From Anticarsia gemmatalis (lineage: Eukaryota > Arthropoda > Insecta > Lepidoptera > Erebidae), in contig NC_134766.1 of assembly GCF_050436995.1 (NCBI RefSeq), forward strand, positions 6,324,001-6,388,000: DNA of 64,000 nt. The letters are read 5' to 3'. Below, piece after piece: positions 21,901-36,900 of this stretch. Both the position numbers and the translations under genes were made by a program. Under the pieces are notes generated by a model. It was not told where the DNA came from. It saw nothing but the letters and a program-made list of their open reading frames with translations, and searched no databases. Numbering within the stretch: position 1 is the stretch's first letter; every line of letters begins with the position of its first letter.

Positions 21901-24900
21901 TGCGTTTCCTAAAGGCACTAAAAGCTATCAACCGCTGCAAGTAGAGTGCGAAGGCTTTTATTGCGATTGAATCTTGTAAGGAGGGCACCGGAGGGAGTAT
22001 CACCAACATTGGCGCCAATGTAAATATACCCAAGATACTTGTGCAAATGTTTGCGTATTGGCAGGTAAAGGATTTGCTGGTTTAATGTGGTGGATGTGAT
22101 TTGGTGTAGGTTGTTGGAAATATATTGTTGCGTATTCGGTTAATAACATTGTAATACGATCGAATAGAAAAGTCTGCATGGTTTTTTTAATTGTATTTTT
22201 TAGTGGATCGTGCTACATTGTAGAAGAATTGCGCAGGTAGAATTAGCTATCTTATGAGGCATTAGAAACTAGCTTTTTTTCTCATACACTTAGATCAACT
22301 TACTGATAATTTCATGTGTCGCTGATATTTATAAATTTTCTTCTTGATACTAAAAGATGATACTGTAAAAATTACTGTTGACAACCAACCAAATTCATGC
22401 CATCTAATTTCATTGTCAAATTGACATTGCTATTATTTTGATTGAAGTGTTAAGCGTTAGGTACAAATCATCTTTAGAAGATACTCACATATGTTGATTA
22501 GCATGATCCCAAGCCAGCAGCTCAACGACATCAAAACTGCCATGCGTGAGCGGCAGGGCCCGGGGCCCGTGGGCGTTGTGCTCCGTCCTTACGATGTGGC
22601 GGAACAGGCCCGCGGGCCCGTCGCGCACCGGAGCCAGGGTCACGAGAGCTCCCCCACCCGCGGACCAGAGCGGCGACGGCGCTGACTCCACCCAGCCGTC
22701 TACGCCTGATGATATTCTATATACCTGAGGAATATTACATTATAAGAATTTTCACGGTGGGTAACCGGCGGACCTGTACTGTCCTGACAAGGTATTTGGA
22801 TGTGTATGAAGCATGGGAAGTTTGTAAGGACCGTATCAAGTTAGTTTTCTGGCCTCTGCCTACTCTTATGTAAAAAAGGTGTGATTTTATGTATGTATGT
22901 ATGAATTCAGTTTTTAGCCTAATGGGCTATTTTTAGATGATTCTTTTCAAATTCGTCACTATAAGGGCATAGGCAGCCGAGTGGATTAAATCGACTACCT
23001 CCTACCTCCATAGTCGAACGACAAACATTACATTGCATAAATGTATAGGTACGGCAGAACGCGATTTTATACAGCTTTATGTATTTACCTTCGGATATAA
23101 CAAAACTGAAATTATAAATTGATGAAAATCAAATATGTATCTTTTTAAAACAAAGAGACAATTATTTCACTGAATATCTCGAACTGTAAAATTTACACGC
23201 CTACAAAAGTAACTTACGGTCGCAATATTCGGCCTCGTATAAAATTTTATTAAGCATTTAAAATTGAAAATGTACGGAACAGACGAAGTTTCATTATTCC
23301 ATCCATTAAAAGAAACGAGCGGAATATGAGCCGAAAAGGAAAATTATATCTCTTTGTTTTAACGCTTCGATAATTTTATACAGAACATGAAGAAACTATA
23401 GGTAGGTTATTTATTTAACATATCCTTTCATTATCCTTAAGTTAATCTTCTTTTATTGTGAAATAGTACATGAAGATTTATAGTTTGAAACTCTTCTTAT
23501 GGCCTAATTAAGCACATGTTAGATTTTTTTTTAACTGCCTTGATCTTAATCAGAAGTGTATATAGCTCTAACTGTTTGCTCGATTCCGTGTTAGTAAAAA
23601 TACTATACTTTCTCATTAGTAAAATTTCAATATAAACCTTTTCTTTAACCAAATAATATGTGTTTAAACAACATACTGGCAATAACAGCTCCATCGCTGA
23701 AAAACATAACTTTTTCTAGAATTCATTTCAAGCCTGAAAAAAGTTGAAGATAAAGGTTTGAGCCCACTCACCTCTTGACAGTACCACATAGGGCTCTTGC
23801 ACACTGACACGACTGACAAGTTCTGCATCCTGGTGAGCCAGACGACACACACCTCTGTGAGAGACACCCATTGTGCGCTTGTGAAGTAGTAGTCACTGAA
23901 ACAAATGCATTTATTTAAACCAAAGCAAATACATAAACGTAATTTGAGCTCTGATTAGTTATACAGTAAGCCACGTCAAAGGCCTTCTGGCGGTTTGAAA
24001 ACTTCGACACATGTTTACGACTAACCATACGATATGAATGAGTTACTCAGTGTTTTGTCTTTTTCACTCATAAACAGTTTCTAAACTGATTGAAAGTGAC
24101 AGTACAGGGTACATAGTAGTAAGATATGTAGTTACTACCGATACTACTGATAGTCAGTGGGCAGTCTCACATTGATGTCTGGTTCAGTTAATAATTCAAT
24201 TGATCGCTAGCTACGTTCATGTTGTGATTTTTGTATAAGTTAAATCTATCTATATACATTTACCGTTGATCGCATCCGCGCAATCATTTTCATTTATCAG
24301 TATTCGGGTAACTGTTTTACAAAGTCCATTATTTAAGTGCTTTTATATTCTACCTACCTTAAAGTCACTTGGCTCTATCCATCGATAAAAATGAATGCAT
24401 TTTATAACCTCAAATCTCCTTCAAGAAACTTTAATCAAAACCGCGCTATCAAACGAAACAAGCTAAACAAAATATTCAAATATTCTCATAATCGGTAAAC
24501 AATCTATCGATTTCAGTACCTCGATTCTCTACCACTATCGACTACCGACAACCGGCTAGCTATCGAAATTTTGACATTTAGAATGTACTGCCAAAATGTT
24601 TCCTACGACACCCGTCAGAGGCGCTGATCAGATTTTCATACAAAATTTCTCGATGACAGTTCGGTTGTCGGTAGTCGATAGTAGTAGAGAATCGAGGCAC
24701 TGTATAACGATTTTAATCGAGAAACTTTATTCAAATATTCTCGTATAATATCGAGTGGTTGTACTTTATGTGTTCTGGTTCATTTATCTCAGCCTGTTTA
24801 TGGCTTACGGCGGCTTAAGCCGGGGGTCTTATTGCGCACGGCTGCAGTATTTTATACGGTAACTTGACGTTTCGGTTAGATTTTATACAGTTGGCTCTGT

Positions 24901-27900
24901 GAAGGTATTAAGTTAGATTTTTACTGACTTCATTTGTGTAGTAGTTTTCTATGGTAATGTTAGGACTTTATACTTAAGGAGATATTTTCAAATGAATGAT
25001 TATCGTTTAAATCGGTTACGGTTACAGTTAATAGCATAATGCGAGTGTAGTTTATTAAAATTTCATGGTGATTTTATGGATCATATTATTATGGCTACTC
25101 TAAAACATAATAATGACAATAATATTGTAAAATGTTGTCCTTCAACCTGTATAGGTCGGATTTCGAAAGTAGATCTTTGATTTTTAAGGCACATTGAGAT
25201 TATTTTGATGAATCAGATTATTCATTTATCAAGTTTTCCACACGATATCAATTCTTTTCCTTTAATGAAGTCAACTGACGACAATATTGTTCTTTCACTA
25301 TAAGCATAATAGGTAAAACAATTTCAAAACACAATTAATGAACAAAACAAAATACATGGCAAAACTAATTTTATGAAACAGTGTGTTTCAAATTTAGTTG
25401 TGAACTAATACGAGTGTGAACATTTTCACGCACAACCAATCAGACTTGGTAAATCGTTTCCAGTTTTAATTGAATTGCACGATTTAAACTAAATATTGTA
25501 CAATTTTCTAACTACTATATTGTTATTGGGAATTTGTGTTCTTTTCATTATTAGTTTTGATTTAACTTTAGATTGAATAAAAGTTGTTCTACAACGCAAT
25601 TAGCCTAGTTAGAAATATTTATATGATTTTTTTTAGAAAGACAACTCGCGTACCAAGAATTGCTCTTGTGTCCATACAAGACAGGACACAAAGTACACAT
25701 AGACCCGAAACAACTATTTGTGGATCGCACAAATATTTCTGAGTGGGAATTGAACCCACGACCTTCCGATGCACTGTCGTGGCAACCACCTCGACGAAAC
25801 AACAGTTTAAGGATTATATCCCGTTATATTCTTTACGGTTTCATTTTTGTGTGTAATATTTGCGTAGACGTTCAACGCTAATATGAAGGTAAAATAAAAG
25901 TTTTGGACTGCTTAAACCAAATACATATTCAGTAGCCCCTATTTACTACTATGCTGGGCACCAGTTTCCTCCCATAACGAGGCAAGCCTTGAGTCCACAA
26001 TATCGGCTAAGTGAAGGTTTGAGGACGAACGTATAGTACCTAATGTAGCAAAATAAAGGTGTATCCACTTACCCCTCTTCAAGTATAACTTTGGGCGGCG
26101 TGAGGTGCCTCGTGCGAATGTGTTTGGGATCTGCGATGTCAGCCACCGTGAGTGTCACCGTCGGGTTGTTCGTGCCGGGCTTCGGGTATCGGACGCTACG
26201 GATCTCTGGGTACGTCTGTGTACAAGGAAGAAGATTAATGAGTAGGTAATATTTCACAGTTGTTGCTATTTTTTTACTACGATAAAAAAACAAATGGTTT
26301 ACGAATCTCTAAGTCCAATAACTACGCAACTTATTATATTGGGTTCTTCAAGAATGTAGGGATGCTGATTTCCTTTTTATTAAATTTAAGTTTTATGACA
26401 CTTTCAATATTATTTTTTCCTCAGATTTTTATCACTATGGACATTCAGTGAAGTACGCTGCTGCATTTTCTTATTAACATCACGATAAAGAGGTATAAAC
26501 ATGGTATTGATGGTATACACAACATTTGTGTCAGTCCTAATATTCTCTACATATTTTAACTAAGTACACCACAGAATAAGTAGGGTCTTCATTACCTTGG
26601 CGGGGTCGTCAGTGTCAAGTGCTGCTCCATACCAGGGGTACTTCTGTTCGTGCACCAGACTGTCGTTGAAGGTGGCGTATAACACCATGTGACCGTCTGC
26701 TGACATCCACAGCGCTGTGCGGGAGTCCAGGATCTCTTCTGTAGACAAGAGTACAAATTGAAATAAGGCCAATCTTTCCTAGCAGTACCAATATATATTA
26801 TCAAATAACATGAATAAAAATGTAATGGCTTTATGTTTTTCTATGGAGATCTAATTTCCTGAACTAATAAGTTCGTTTGAAAAATCCCTTCACCAAAGGT
26901 TGCTATGTATTGTGCAGATGTGTAAAAATTTTAAGACTAGTATTTTTAACTAAAGTTAAAGCTTCAGCAATTTGACCTCTGATATGAGACATACATTTAT
27001 TGAAGAAGCTATCGAAGACGCCATTTCTTTAAGAAGACATAAGGCACGTTGTAAAGAGTAAACTTATTCCCATTTATTTTGCACTGTACACCTATGTATG
27101 CATAAAAAAGAAATAGTATATTTTATGTTCTATTTTGAAGCGCTCTGCGTATGTGACACAGTTATTAATCAGGGGCGTAGCAGTGACGTCACGCGGGTGC
27201 ATCGTACTGTGACCTGCGTCAGTGCGTGCAGTGCGGTGCCAATATACGCCGTGGGTACAGGGTGCTTTATTTATATACGTTATCTAATACAGAGTTGTGC
27301 TAAATTTCTTTATGATTTTATCCATTTTTGTATGGTTTTGGTGGTCCGCTGTATTAAGATTGAACTGGGTTTAAATGAAGTCGAACTTTATAGTGACTTT
27401 GTGTTATTAATTATTACTGTACAAAAATGTCGTACCTCTTTTCCATTCAAGGTGATTTTAATATGTTGGTACTTATAAAGTCTTCCAACATAATTATGTA
27501 CATTTTTTGTAAATCTGTACATTCAACACGACACCGAACTCTGAAGTAAAGAAAAGGAGATACAACGTTTTGTCTAAAGTAATGATCAAATATAACTGTT
27601 TCCAGATATGGTACACCAACGCGGCAACATTTCATAGGTAACAAACATGAGCATTTAACTCCTAATCTCTTAGTTGCCAGTATTCCTGCAATTTCATATT
27701 TACATACATTTAGCCTCACCCTGTATTATAACAAATCTAATAATACTCAACAGATGTGATGCAACGTGTCACCGCTGCGTCGCACTCACTCATTCATTTT
27801 AATTAATTATATTACCCTACATTTAGCTTGCGACTCAAACGATGATTTACTTGCTTCTGAACTATTACTGTAATATGTTTGAGAATCTTAATATTTTTAA

Positions 27901-30900
27901 ACTATGTAATATTGCAATTAAAGTCCTAGCCGAGACGTCGAGAAATAGAAAAGGGTACCTTTCAATTAATTAATCGTATCTTGATTTACTTTTGGTCTCA
28001 CTTAGGAGTGTGACCCCTGTATAGTGAATTATTATAATGTAATGGCCGTAAAGGGTCCTAAGCGCGATAGAAAATTAAAGAAGGGATACCTTGTTTGATT
28101 ACCTGACATGTGTACATTGTGTACAAATCGTAAGAGTTTTATTCTATTTATATTGTTTGGAAAGCAAAAGGTCATAATTAAAATAGAAAAAACGGTACAT
28201 ATTATATTCTACGACAAACAGAAGCTCTAAACATTTGTATACACTGGAAAATTATCCGAAAATCACAACAATTCAACGCATGACCCGTTAGTTACATATA
28301 CATACAGATATGCTCAATGGAAACAGCTCTACTTCTGAATAAAATCAAAACGATAACTACTTAATATAAATGAATATGGAACGGTTTAGTGTATAATGTA
28401 TCATTTGTATGAGCAAATCAGCTCATAAATGACTTCCTTGTCACAACAGCAGATTATCTGATCCGGATATCCGTTTGTCGATTCACCCTCCCTCCTCGAT
28501 TGGAACACGCTGTATACAATACTGACATTTTTCTTAGAATTGCGGAGAGATTGGTTTTCTTGTTATTTTTTTCTCGAAAACGGCTCAATCGTTTTTGGTA
28601 ATTTGAAAGCTTTATGACGTAGGTCCTTGAAAGAAATGATTAAAACAGAATATAATATTATGTTTTTTTTTTATGTAAGATCAAAATGCAATAAGTAAAA
28701 ATTATTGTGTATAATTTACATGGTAATCTTTCTTTGCGTTGTTGTTTCGTATTATGTAAACACATAAAACTTTGAGTTATTCCGGTCTGATCCCCCAAAC
28801 CGATCCACTACCAATAATATTATTTTTTAATTCCTGTCTGATCTACTTTCAACTTTACCATTCCGGTCTGATCCCCTTCCTATATTTAATGGATAAGTAC
28901 ACTCAATAAAAAACAAATTTTATTCACTACTTTATAAAAAAAAGATTGTAAAGAGAAGTTCAAAGGTTTTTGGGATAAACGTTTGTTAGTCGATTACTGT
29001 TGGGTTATTTTAAGAGACGCTGATCAAAATCAGTTTAAAAAAAAGAGTGACCTGTGCCATTTTTGATTTTTTTGAGTCTCATACAAAAAGTTTTGGCAAA
29101 AATATTGTATTTATATATATTTTTAAGTGTATTACATTAAATATCTCAAAAACTTGACGTCCTATTTCTTTTTACTTCAGTATATAACTTAGGGTTTATA
29201 ATCCTATCGATACACATTAGTTTCATCTATAGGTAAAAAGCCTTGTAAAGTATCGAATCAGTATTAACTACTCGAATCAGTTTTTATTTATAGAAATAAA
29301 AACTGATTCGAGTTACAATTATCGCAGATTTATATTGTTTGGTCTTTTGAAATAAAAGTACTACCTATATAACATTATAACAGTAATCACATTATCGCAC
29401 AATGATCTTTTTTTAAAACATGGATTTGAAAAAAATTATATAATACAAAATAAAAGAATGTTAACACAAATCAAATAACAAACATCAAATTTCAATGATT
29501 CAATGATTAAATACTGCTATAAAATTATCACAGTAATCATATTCAGTGTAGAAATAAGACTAATACAGTCTCATTGATAACCGATTTCTCAGAACGACAT
29601 TACGAACTTAACTCATCAATGATTGGTTACTTTGGAATCAATAGACAATACATTCACACACCAACTTACAGCCCAGCCAAAATTTGTTTAATACAATTAT
29701 TGAGGGCATGCAACGTCCCCTAACCCGTACCTCGTTTCGGAGGAGACCCTTGCCCTGCAGTGGGACAGTAATGGGTAAAAAAAAAATAAAAAAAATCTAA
29801 TAGAACCTGTATACATATTTTGTTATTGACTGTCCTAAAAATGTGATAATAGACAGTCAGAGTATCCGATCGGAATAAAATATTTTAATTTATTATAATT
29901 TTTAAATACGGGGGATCAGACCGGAATAGAAAATAATTTTAAAATACAACTGATCCCCTAGGGTATCAGTATTGGGGATCCGAACGGAATAACTCAAAAC
30001 TTTTACATTCGATTTCGTATGTATTTGTCCGATACTTTGGGTTTACCAAACTCCTTGCTACTAATAGCAAATACCAGTAGCACTTTTCCGGACTCGAGAA
30101 TGGAGTCTGAGACCTCCTAAACAATACTAGTTATATACACTATCTAACACTTTATATTCTCAACCATTTTATATCAACTATGTATCTTTCTTGTGTGTCT
30201 CTTTTACTAAATAAACTTTCTTCTTTCTTTCTTTCACTTTCTTGACTCAGGAGTGAACCCAGAACTTCGTGACCAGCAGTCGTATACAATACCGCCCAAG
30301 CCACAGAGGCAGCAGTTGAATAATGTTCCCACATTTTATCCATTAGGCAACTTTGTCAGTTTCTTAACCCAGAACATTTAAATATTCACTTGAAAGTAAA
30401 ATTTATAATTTTCTTTACGGTTTAAAGTTTGTACTTGTTTTGGAAAAGAGATTATTTATGTAAATGCTCTCTTTAGATAAGAAGTTAGATGGTTTGGGAA
30501 ACTTTCTTTGTGTATTTTTTGCGGAGTTTATGGAACATGTTGGTTTAACATATTTCTATGAATATAAGTAGGTACGCTGTTTTTTTGCGGTACAAAAATG
30601 CATTCTTTGGAAGTGAAGGAACAAGGTTTTTCTACAAAGATATTGAAATTATAGATATAACTATTTCTTACGAATGTTTTGACACGGAGTTTCACTAGGA
30701 AAAGTATCCTATTCCATATAGCACTCTTGATAAACTAAGAAAAAAATTGTAAAATATAGGTGAAACACGTTTCAAGCTATAAGATATTTATTTAGAGAAT
30801 GAGCTGCAATTTTATTAAAATTTTGCTGGAAACTATCATACCTACTGAATTTCAAGCCAAGTTCGTCACACGTACGCCGACTTCTTTATGACTCAACTGT

Positions 30901-33900
30901 CTTCTCTAATTTTGATAACCACAATGAATACGAGGCCTGAAGAATTTTCACTGCTCGAGCAAATGAGTAATCCAAGTTAGACATTACAGAGCCAGTTTTA
31001 CGACTGTTAAAGACACATGCACATTGCACAATACTTTAAAAGATTCTAGCCAAAATGTAAGACAGGCGTATATGCGTACAACTGGAACTCCTTCATCTTT
31101 TTTAATTTTGTGTTTTTATCTTCAAAATAAAGTGCACTAGACTATACATATGTATATGTAAACTAGCTGACCCGCGCAACTTCGCTTGCGTCACACAAGA
31201 GAGGTCATAATTTTCCCCGTTTTTGTAACATTTTTCGTCGTTTCTCAGCTCCTAATGGCCGTAGCGTAATTTTATATAGCCTAAAGCCTTCCTCAATAAA
31301 TGGTCTATTCAACACAAAATAATAATTGTTAAATTTGAGCCAGTAGTTTCTGATATTAGTATGTTCAAACAAACAAACTTTCAGCTTTATAATATTGTAA
31401 GTATAGATTAGAACATCTGAAAATAAATGAAGGATAATATTATGTGAAAGTTTAAAGGTAACTTTTTGTGACGACATGACAATTGAAAATAACAGAAACG
31501 AAAAGAAGAAGTTCTTGGAAAATATCAATAACGATTTCACACATCTTTTTTGACTTCCTAGACTGATGATCTGACTGACGTATGAACAGTATACAAACAC
31601 CCTAACACTTAACATTTTACGCCATTCAAAAATTCCCTTTTACTACCCAAGTATTTTGCTTTCATTATACAGAAAAATGCCATAAAGTAAAAAAACGTTG
31701 CTGTGTACGGTCTGCAAAAAGTGACGTCTCTGTGTTAATGCAAGGGAGAAGGTATAATGTTTAGCGCAGTGTTTTTTTCTCGCGATGTTATGTTTTCAGC
31801 TGAAATACAGGTAGGTGAAGGTGTGGGTGTAGCGATGGTATGAAAATGTTGGAGATTTTTTAAATATATTATGTATTTTTTATATTAAAAGAATGGCGTT
31901 TGGACAAAATTATAAACACAAAATATACTTACATAATATTATGATTAAAAAACACGCAACAAATACTTCTTACATGATAAAGGGTGCGGTTGGAATTTAT
32001 GTAAACTGTTTTATAGACGATTAAATACTAAAAACTTTTATTCATAATATTAATTTTATCTAAGATACGGATTAAGTTCGGTATGAATACGATAAAAAAG
32101 TTAGGTTATCATGTATATTTTTTACGTAATATTTGTTATCTGTACATGAAGGTCACTTAAAGGTCAGTAGCACTGTTTACTCTGAGCAACCTCTTTCTCT
32201 ATACAGGGTGTTGTATGTCGAATATTGTTTGTAAATGCATTAATTAAATCCCGCCAATGATATTTATAATCATGTATTATTAATATAATAGTTACTGTGA
32301 AGGTGTACCGTGTATTACATGTAAAATTGCTTCTATATTTTTATTTGTGATTGTGAATGAAAATTTAATAAATTTGGAACATATGTATGTATCAAAACAA
32401 ACTTTGGCTATAAATCCTGCCACTACACTTAATAAAGATAATAATAATGAATGAACTCTCTACATTCCATTTTCTGTTTAAGGAAAAAAAACTTATAATA
32501 TAGCATGTCTTTCAAGGGTGCCTAAGTTCGACCATCCTGTATAAAGTAATGTACTCCACCCCTCATAAAACATAGAATAACCAGCATTTATAAAAAAAAC
32601 TTTCAACCATAAAAAATACATTTACAAGTGTTTGTTATAAGTTAAAGAGAGTAAAATTTTAAGGCCTTAGTACACTATTGTTGTTCGTATTCTTGCATAA
32701 CATAATTTTACCAGCACGCATAATTTTCCTTGCTTCATGCACTTTTAGTAACCAGAAGCAAGAATTGGCTTACCTAACTGGTAAAACATCTGACTAACTG
32801 CTGTTGATAAGTTCGGCGAATTTAATTCTATTAGAATAGAATAGAAATTGGTGATTATCTTAAAATCATCTTCCTGATTGCAAAGTCTATACCATGCAAT
32901 TATACACATTTTATAGTAGCATTTGCAAACGTGTGAATTACGTAATGGTTTTGTTTAAGGAGATAAGTGGGTACCCAGCTTTACTGTTCCAATGTCAAAG
33001 TGACTTTACCATGTACTCATAATAATCTACGGGAATAATAAACAGTGTAATTTGGCATTCTCGCAAATCGTCGATTAACAATTTATATGAAAAATGATTC
33101 AGTTTATAGCTAAATGTACTTAGTCACGGTACAAATTGATTTTTTGCATGCAGACAGGTCAAAAACCTTAAAACATAGTTTATAATCACACGAATGGTAT
33201 AAGTATATTGGCAGAACAACCAAATTTTTTTAAATTACGCTGTGAAATTTAGAATTCAGAAGCAAGTTTGCCGTTACATTTATAAATGTGCAAAATTTCA
33301 GAATCCAGATGTGTAATAATATACGTGAGATCACTACATATTTAACTCTTATAATACGTGTGTAATATGTAGGTCTATGATGAGATTGTAGAGAACAAAC
33401 TTAAAATAAAGGAAAATAGTAAAAACCCCATAAATGACAAAATATTTGTAGCACACAAAAAGTACTTGTTTTAAAACTTTTACTAGGAATATAGGTTTTC
33501 TTTTAATATTTTTAGTAAACAATCACGGAACTAAACAAAAGAAAGTGAAATATTTTTTGTCGCCGCTACATGTTTTCTTGCAAAGGTCAGAGGCTACGTA
33601 TAGTTTGGTAGGAGCGGTGTTTATTTAGCGCCGCGCAGCCTACTCGCCACCCTGCACCTTGTGTGCTGTATAGGGGCCGTAAAAATATGAATTTCTGAGA
33701 TAGAATGGAGTTTTTTTATATTCTGTTAACGTATTTTTGAAATAAAAGTAAACGTGCTACAGTAATAATTTATTTATTGTACAAAAATGGCTAAGCATGT
33801 AGCTACTGAACGAAATCGAAATTTTAAAAATCAATAGCGATTGGCAATTGAAATTTTCTTGAAATAAATGTGCTATCCAGTTTTTCATACAATACTGTAA

Positions 33901-36900
33901 TTAGTTTAGTCAATTGGTCATAGTTGCTTGACGCAGAATCTCCTTGCAGCTCATAACAATACATTTCTGTAAATAATTTGTATAGTAAAGCCTTATTTAA
34001 AGACAAAAATAAATAATAATTTAAACCGTAACCTGAACCTATATTTCACGGCACTTTACATTCAAAAAGCCTGAATAACTGCGACATAAAATCCCCATAT
34101 TATCTTTCTGGGACCTACGACTATAAAGAACATTTATAGAGGTAGAAGACCCAAGTTTTCCTAGTTTAAGCACTGGCATCAAAACAAACACATAACGTAA
34201 GCTTACGAGGAACATACACAATAAAAATACTTGTGGATGTAGGTGGCTTTTTATCCGAACTATGCATAATAATCGTAGGTATGTATATAAATTTGAAAAA
34301 TGTTATGTTCGTATTTTGCGTGAAATTTAACGTACACTTTTCATTAAAGTGTGTAGATAGATTTTGGATTTTGGAGATGAATATAGAGACGTATAGCTAC
34401 ATAAAACAGTACGAACGCAGGTAAAATTGCAAATAGACAATAAGCTACTATATAACGAACTGTGTCTGTATTGTTTGTGTCAGTAAGGGGTAACCTCTGA
34501 AACAGCTGAACCAATTTGCATTTTAATTTCGGATAAACAAACGTTATGTGATCCCTGAGAAACATACTACATAATGTTTTACAGTAATCTGTTGTAAAAT
34601 CCACCAAGATAAAAAAAAACTACATTTATGAAATTCATCTTGCAAACCTACTGCCCTTATTACTTACTTACTGCATTACAGTTGCTATTTTTTATTTTTA
34701 CTTTACTAATTGTTAGTAGTAAAATCAACCAAGAAAATGACAAAAATTACGTCAAGTAATCTTCCCAAGCAGGTAAAGTCTGTAGCAAAACTTAGTATCA
34801 AACATTTTGAGACCTAAAGAGGTGTTACCGTAGTAGTGTCGTATAGTACTCTTATTTATGTTATAGTCCAGTGTGCCTCGGAGCCTCGTAGCTTATATTG
34901 TGTTGGCCATAAATATTACACGCGCCGGGATATTCTGTATGGGAGTGCCGGGATGTTTTACTAAATTGTTCATGTTTGTTGGGATGTTCGGCTGTTTGTG
35001 TGAAGATCTTGGGTGTAGAAGTTTGTTGAACTCTTTCATTTGTATATAAAGGTGTTGCTAAATACAATATTCTTCTGTATTATGGTTTTTAATAGGGATT
35101 TTTGTGATAAGATCAAATTTTAGGCTTTATTTTTCTAATGTAGATTTTTAAAAGCAGTAGATCAGTAAAGCTATGTCTTATCATTATTAAGCTACGTAAC
35201 TATTTGTAAATACTTAAATCGATTTAAATATAATTTGACGTAAGCTCATTATTAATTTTAAAGATAATGGGACTAAATAAAATCATACATGCATAATATT
35301 ATTATCACGCCTTTTTCCTATTAGGATAGACAGAGACTAAAGAAAGTCACTTAGGAAAAAGGATATCACAAAAATCGGCAATATCAATTTCAAACAGGTA
35401 ACTAGTCCCCAGTAACATTGTACATCTATTAATACCTTTATTTACCTTCGTATTTTACCAAAAATCTTCTCCATTAATCCCCAATAACAGTGACGGGGGC
35501 ACGCACAATTCGCCGGCGACAATTTTAAATCCCATTGCGATAGGGTATCTGCCATCTGTCTCATTTATTGAGACATTCGTAATCCGGGCTTAGGCCCTTC
35601 GCGGCTTGGGAATTTTTATAAATAAACAATCTCCGTATACAGTTAAGCTAGGGTATGTTATTGGGTATATTTGGGCAGTAACAAGGACGCAAAGCCTTGG
35701 CTTTGTCTTGGTAAATTTGGTGGGATTCGGAAACCTGTAATACGACTATGTAAAGGATAATGTAGATAAGTATTGAATTACTTAACAGTGAACCGGTTAT
35801 TGAATACCTAAATTTTGATACAGAATCTAAGATTATATAAGGCTAGCCTTTGCTTGTCGCTTCGGTCCTGATAATATTTTCGTAAACGCTAAACAGTCAC
35901 TGCAGTTACAAAAACCATGAATACTTATAACGTGAAACAAAGTAAGGCACGCTGGCCCATTGTGTGTCTCGGTTGACAACTCGCGTACGCCATTTTCATA
36001 GCCACTATGCAGTACATTGCAGCTTAGATATTACTTATTACTCACCACCATTTTAGAAAAGAAGCAATGTACAGGACATTGTCTATCAAAGTTGTCAAGA
36101 TACACAATAGCTCCCTGTTCACAAAATGTCTCAATATCCCACATAACAAGAACGCATGGTGATCACACGAGTACACTCACGTCGGCCGTGTCAGTAAATA
36201 AACTATTTATCACTAGAGCCGAGGCTTTTTCACTACTTTTAATGTGTGGTAGTGCCTTATAGAAAACTAGCTGACCCGGTGCGCCACTCGCTACTTATTT
36301 GTATAGAATGACTTTGCTTTTTAAAAAAAAACGTAGCCCGTGTTTGACTTCAGTTCTCAAACTCTCTTTTTACTTATAAGAAATTGGATCTGTGTTTTAA
36401 CCACGAGAGTGTTGTGAATTCACACATTTATAATATTATGTATGGATTGTACCCTGATAAGATAATTTTAACCCATTAATCCTACTGCTGGGCGACTCCT
36501 CTCGGAATGAGGGAGTGGTAAGACCTTCAATCCACCACGCTAGCCAAGTGCGGGTTCGGGAATTATGCATATCTCCAAGAACTGTTTTAAAGAACTCTCA
36601 GGCAGGAATTTTCCTTCACCGGTCCAAAAAGAGATAACTATTTCGATTTATTTGATATGATGTTGTGAGATTTGAATAATTTTATAATTAATTTACTTGA
36701 CCTTATAAATACGAAACCAGAAACACGAAATAAGAAAACTTTGACATTCAAATTCTTTTCTTCACAAAAATAACTTTCATTTTCAAGAAAAACCTGTAAA
36801 ACTCATTAAAATGTAGGTCAAAATTCTTAAAGTGTACACTGCAGGCCCATAAAAGTGCGTAGTTGGTCGCGATTAAAAGTTTGCGTCATTAAGGTACTTT

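Larger units (their letters stand above)
23896..26072 (-). other. Intron, 2177 bp
   Basis: Holds the 189-bp MITE (24514), a SINE B (25655) and a SINE A tail (25950). Confidence 0.9.
28774..29995. mobile_element. 1.2-kb non-autonomous DNA transposon, hAT-like, with subterminal repeats
   Basis: An 8-bp direct repeat AAAACTTT flanks it (28766-28773 and 29996-30003). The ends are inverted repeats starting GAGTTATTCCG and continuing to GATCCCC. The word TTCCGGTCTGATCCCC or close variants occurs several times near both ends (28780, 28831, 28860; inverted at 29911, 29950 and 29974), as expected of transposase-binding subterminal repeats. The inside is AT-rich and non-coding, with a nested SINE tail and a 20-bp hairpin. 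An 8-bp duplication suggests hAT; this is inference. Confidence 0.7.

Noticed and set aside
27098..27478. 126-codon plus-strand open frame
   Set aside because: Hydrophobic, cysteine-rich, no recognisable domain; overlaps a probable transposon remnant and a minus-strand frame; no splice or promoter support.
31205..31615. 136-codon minus-strand open frame
   Set aside because: Much of it reads through the Helitron-like element at 31163-31407; no recognisable protein.
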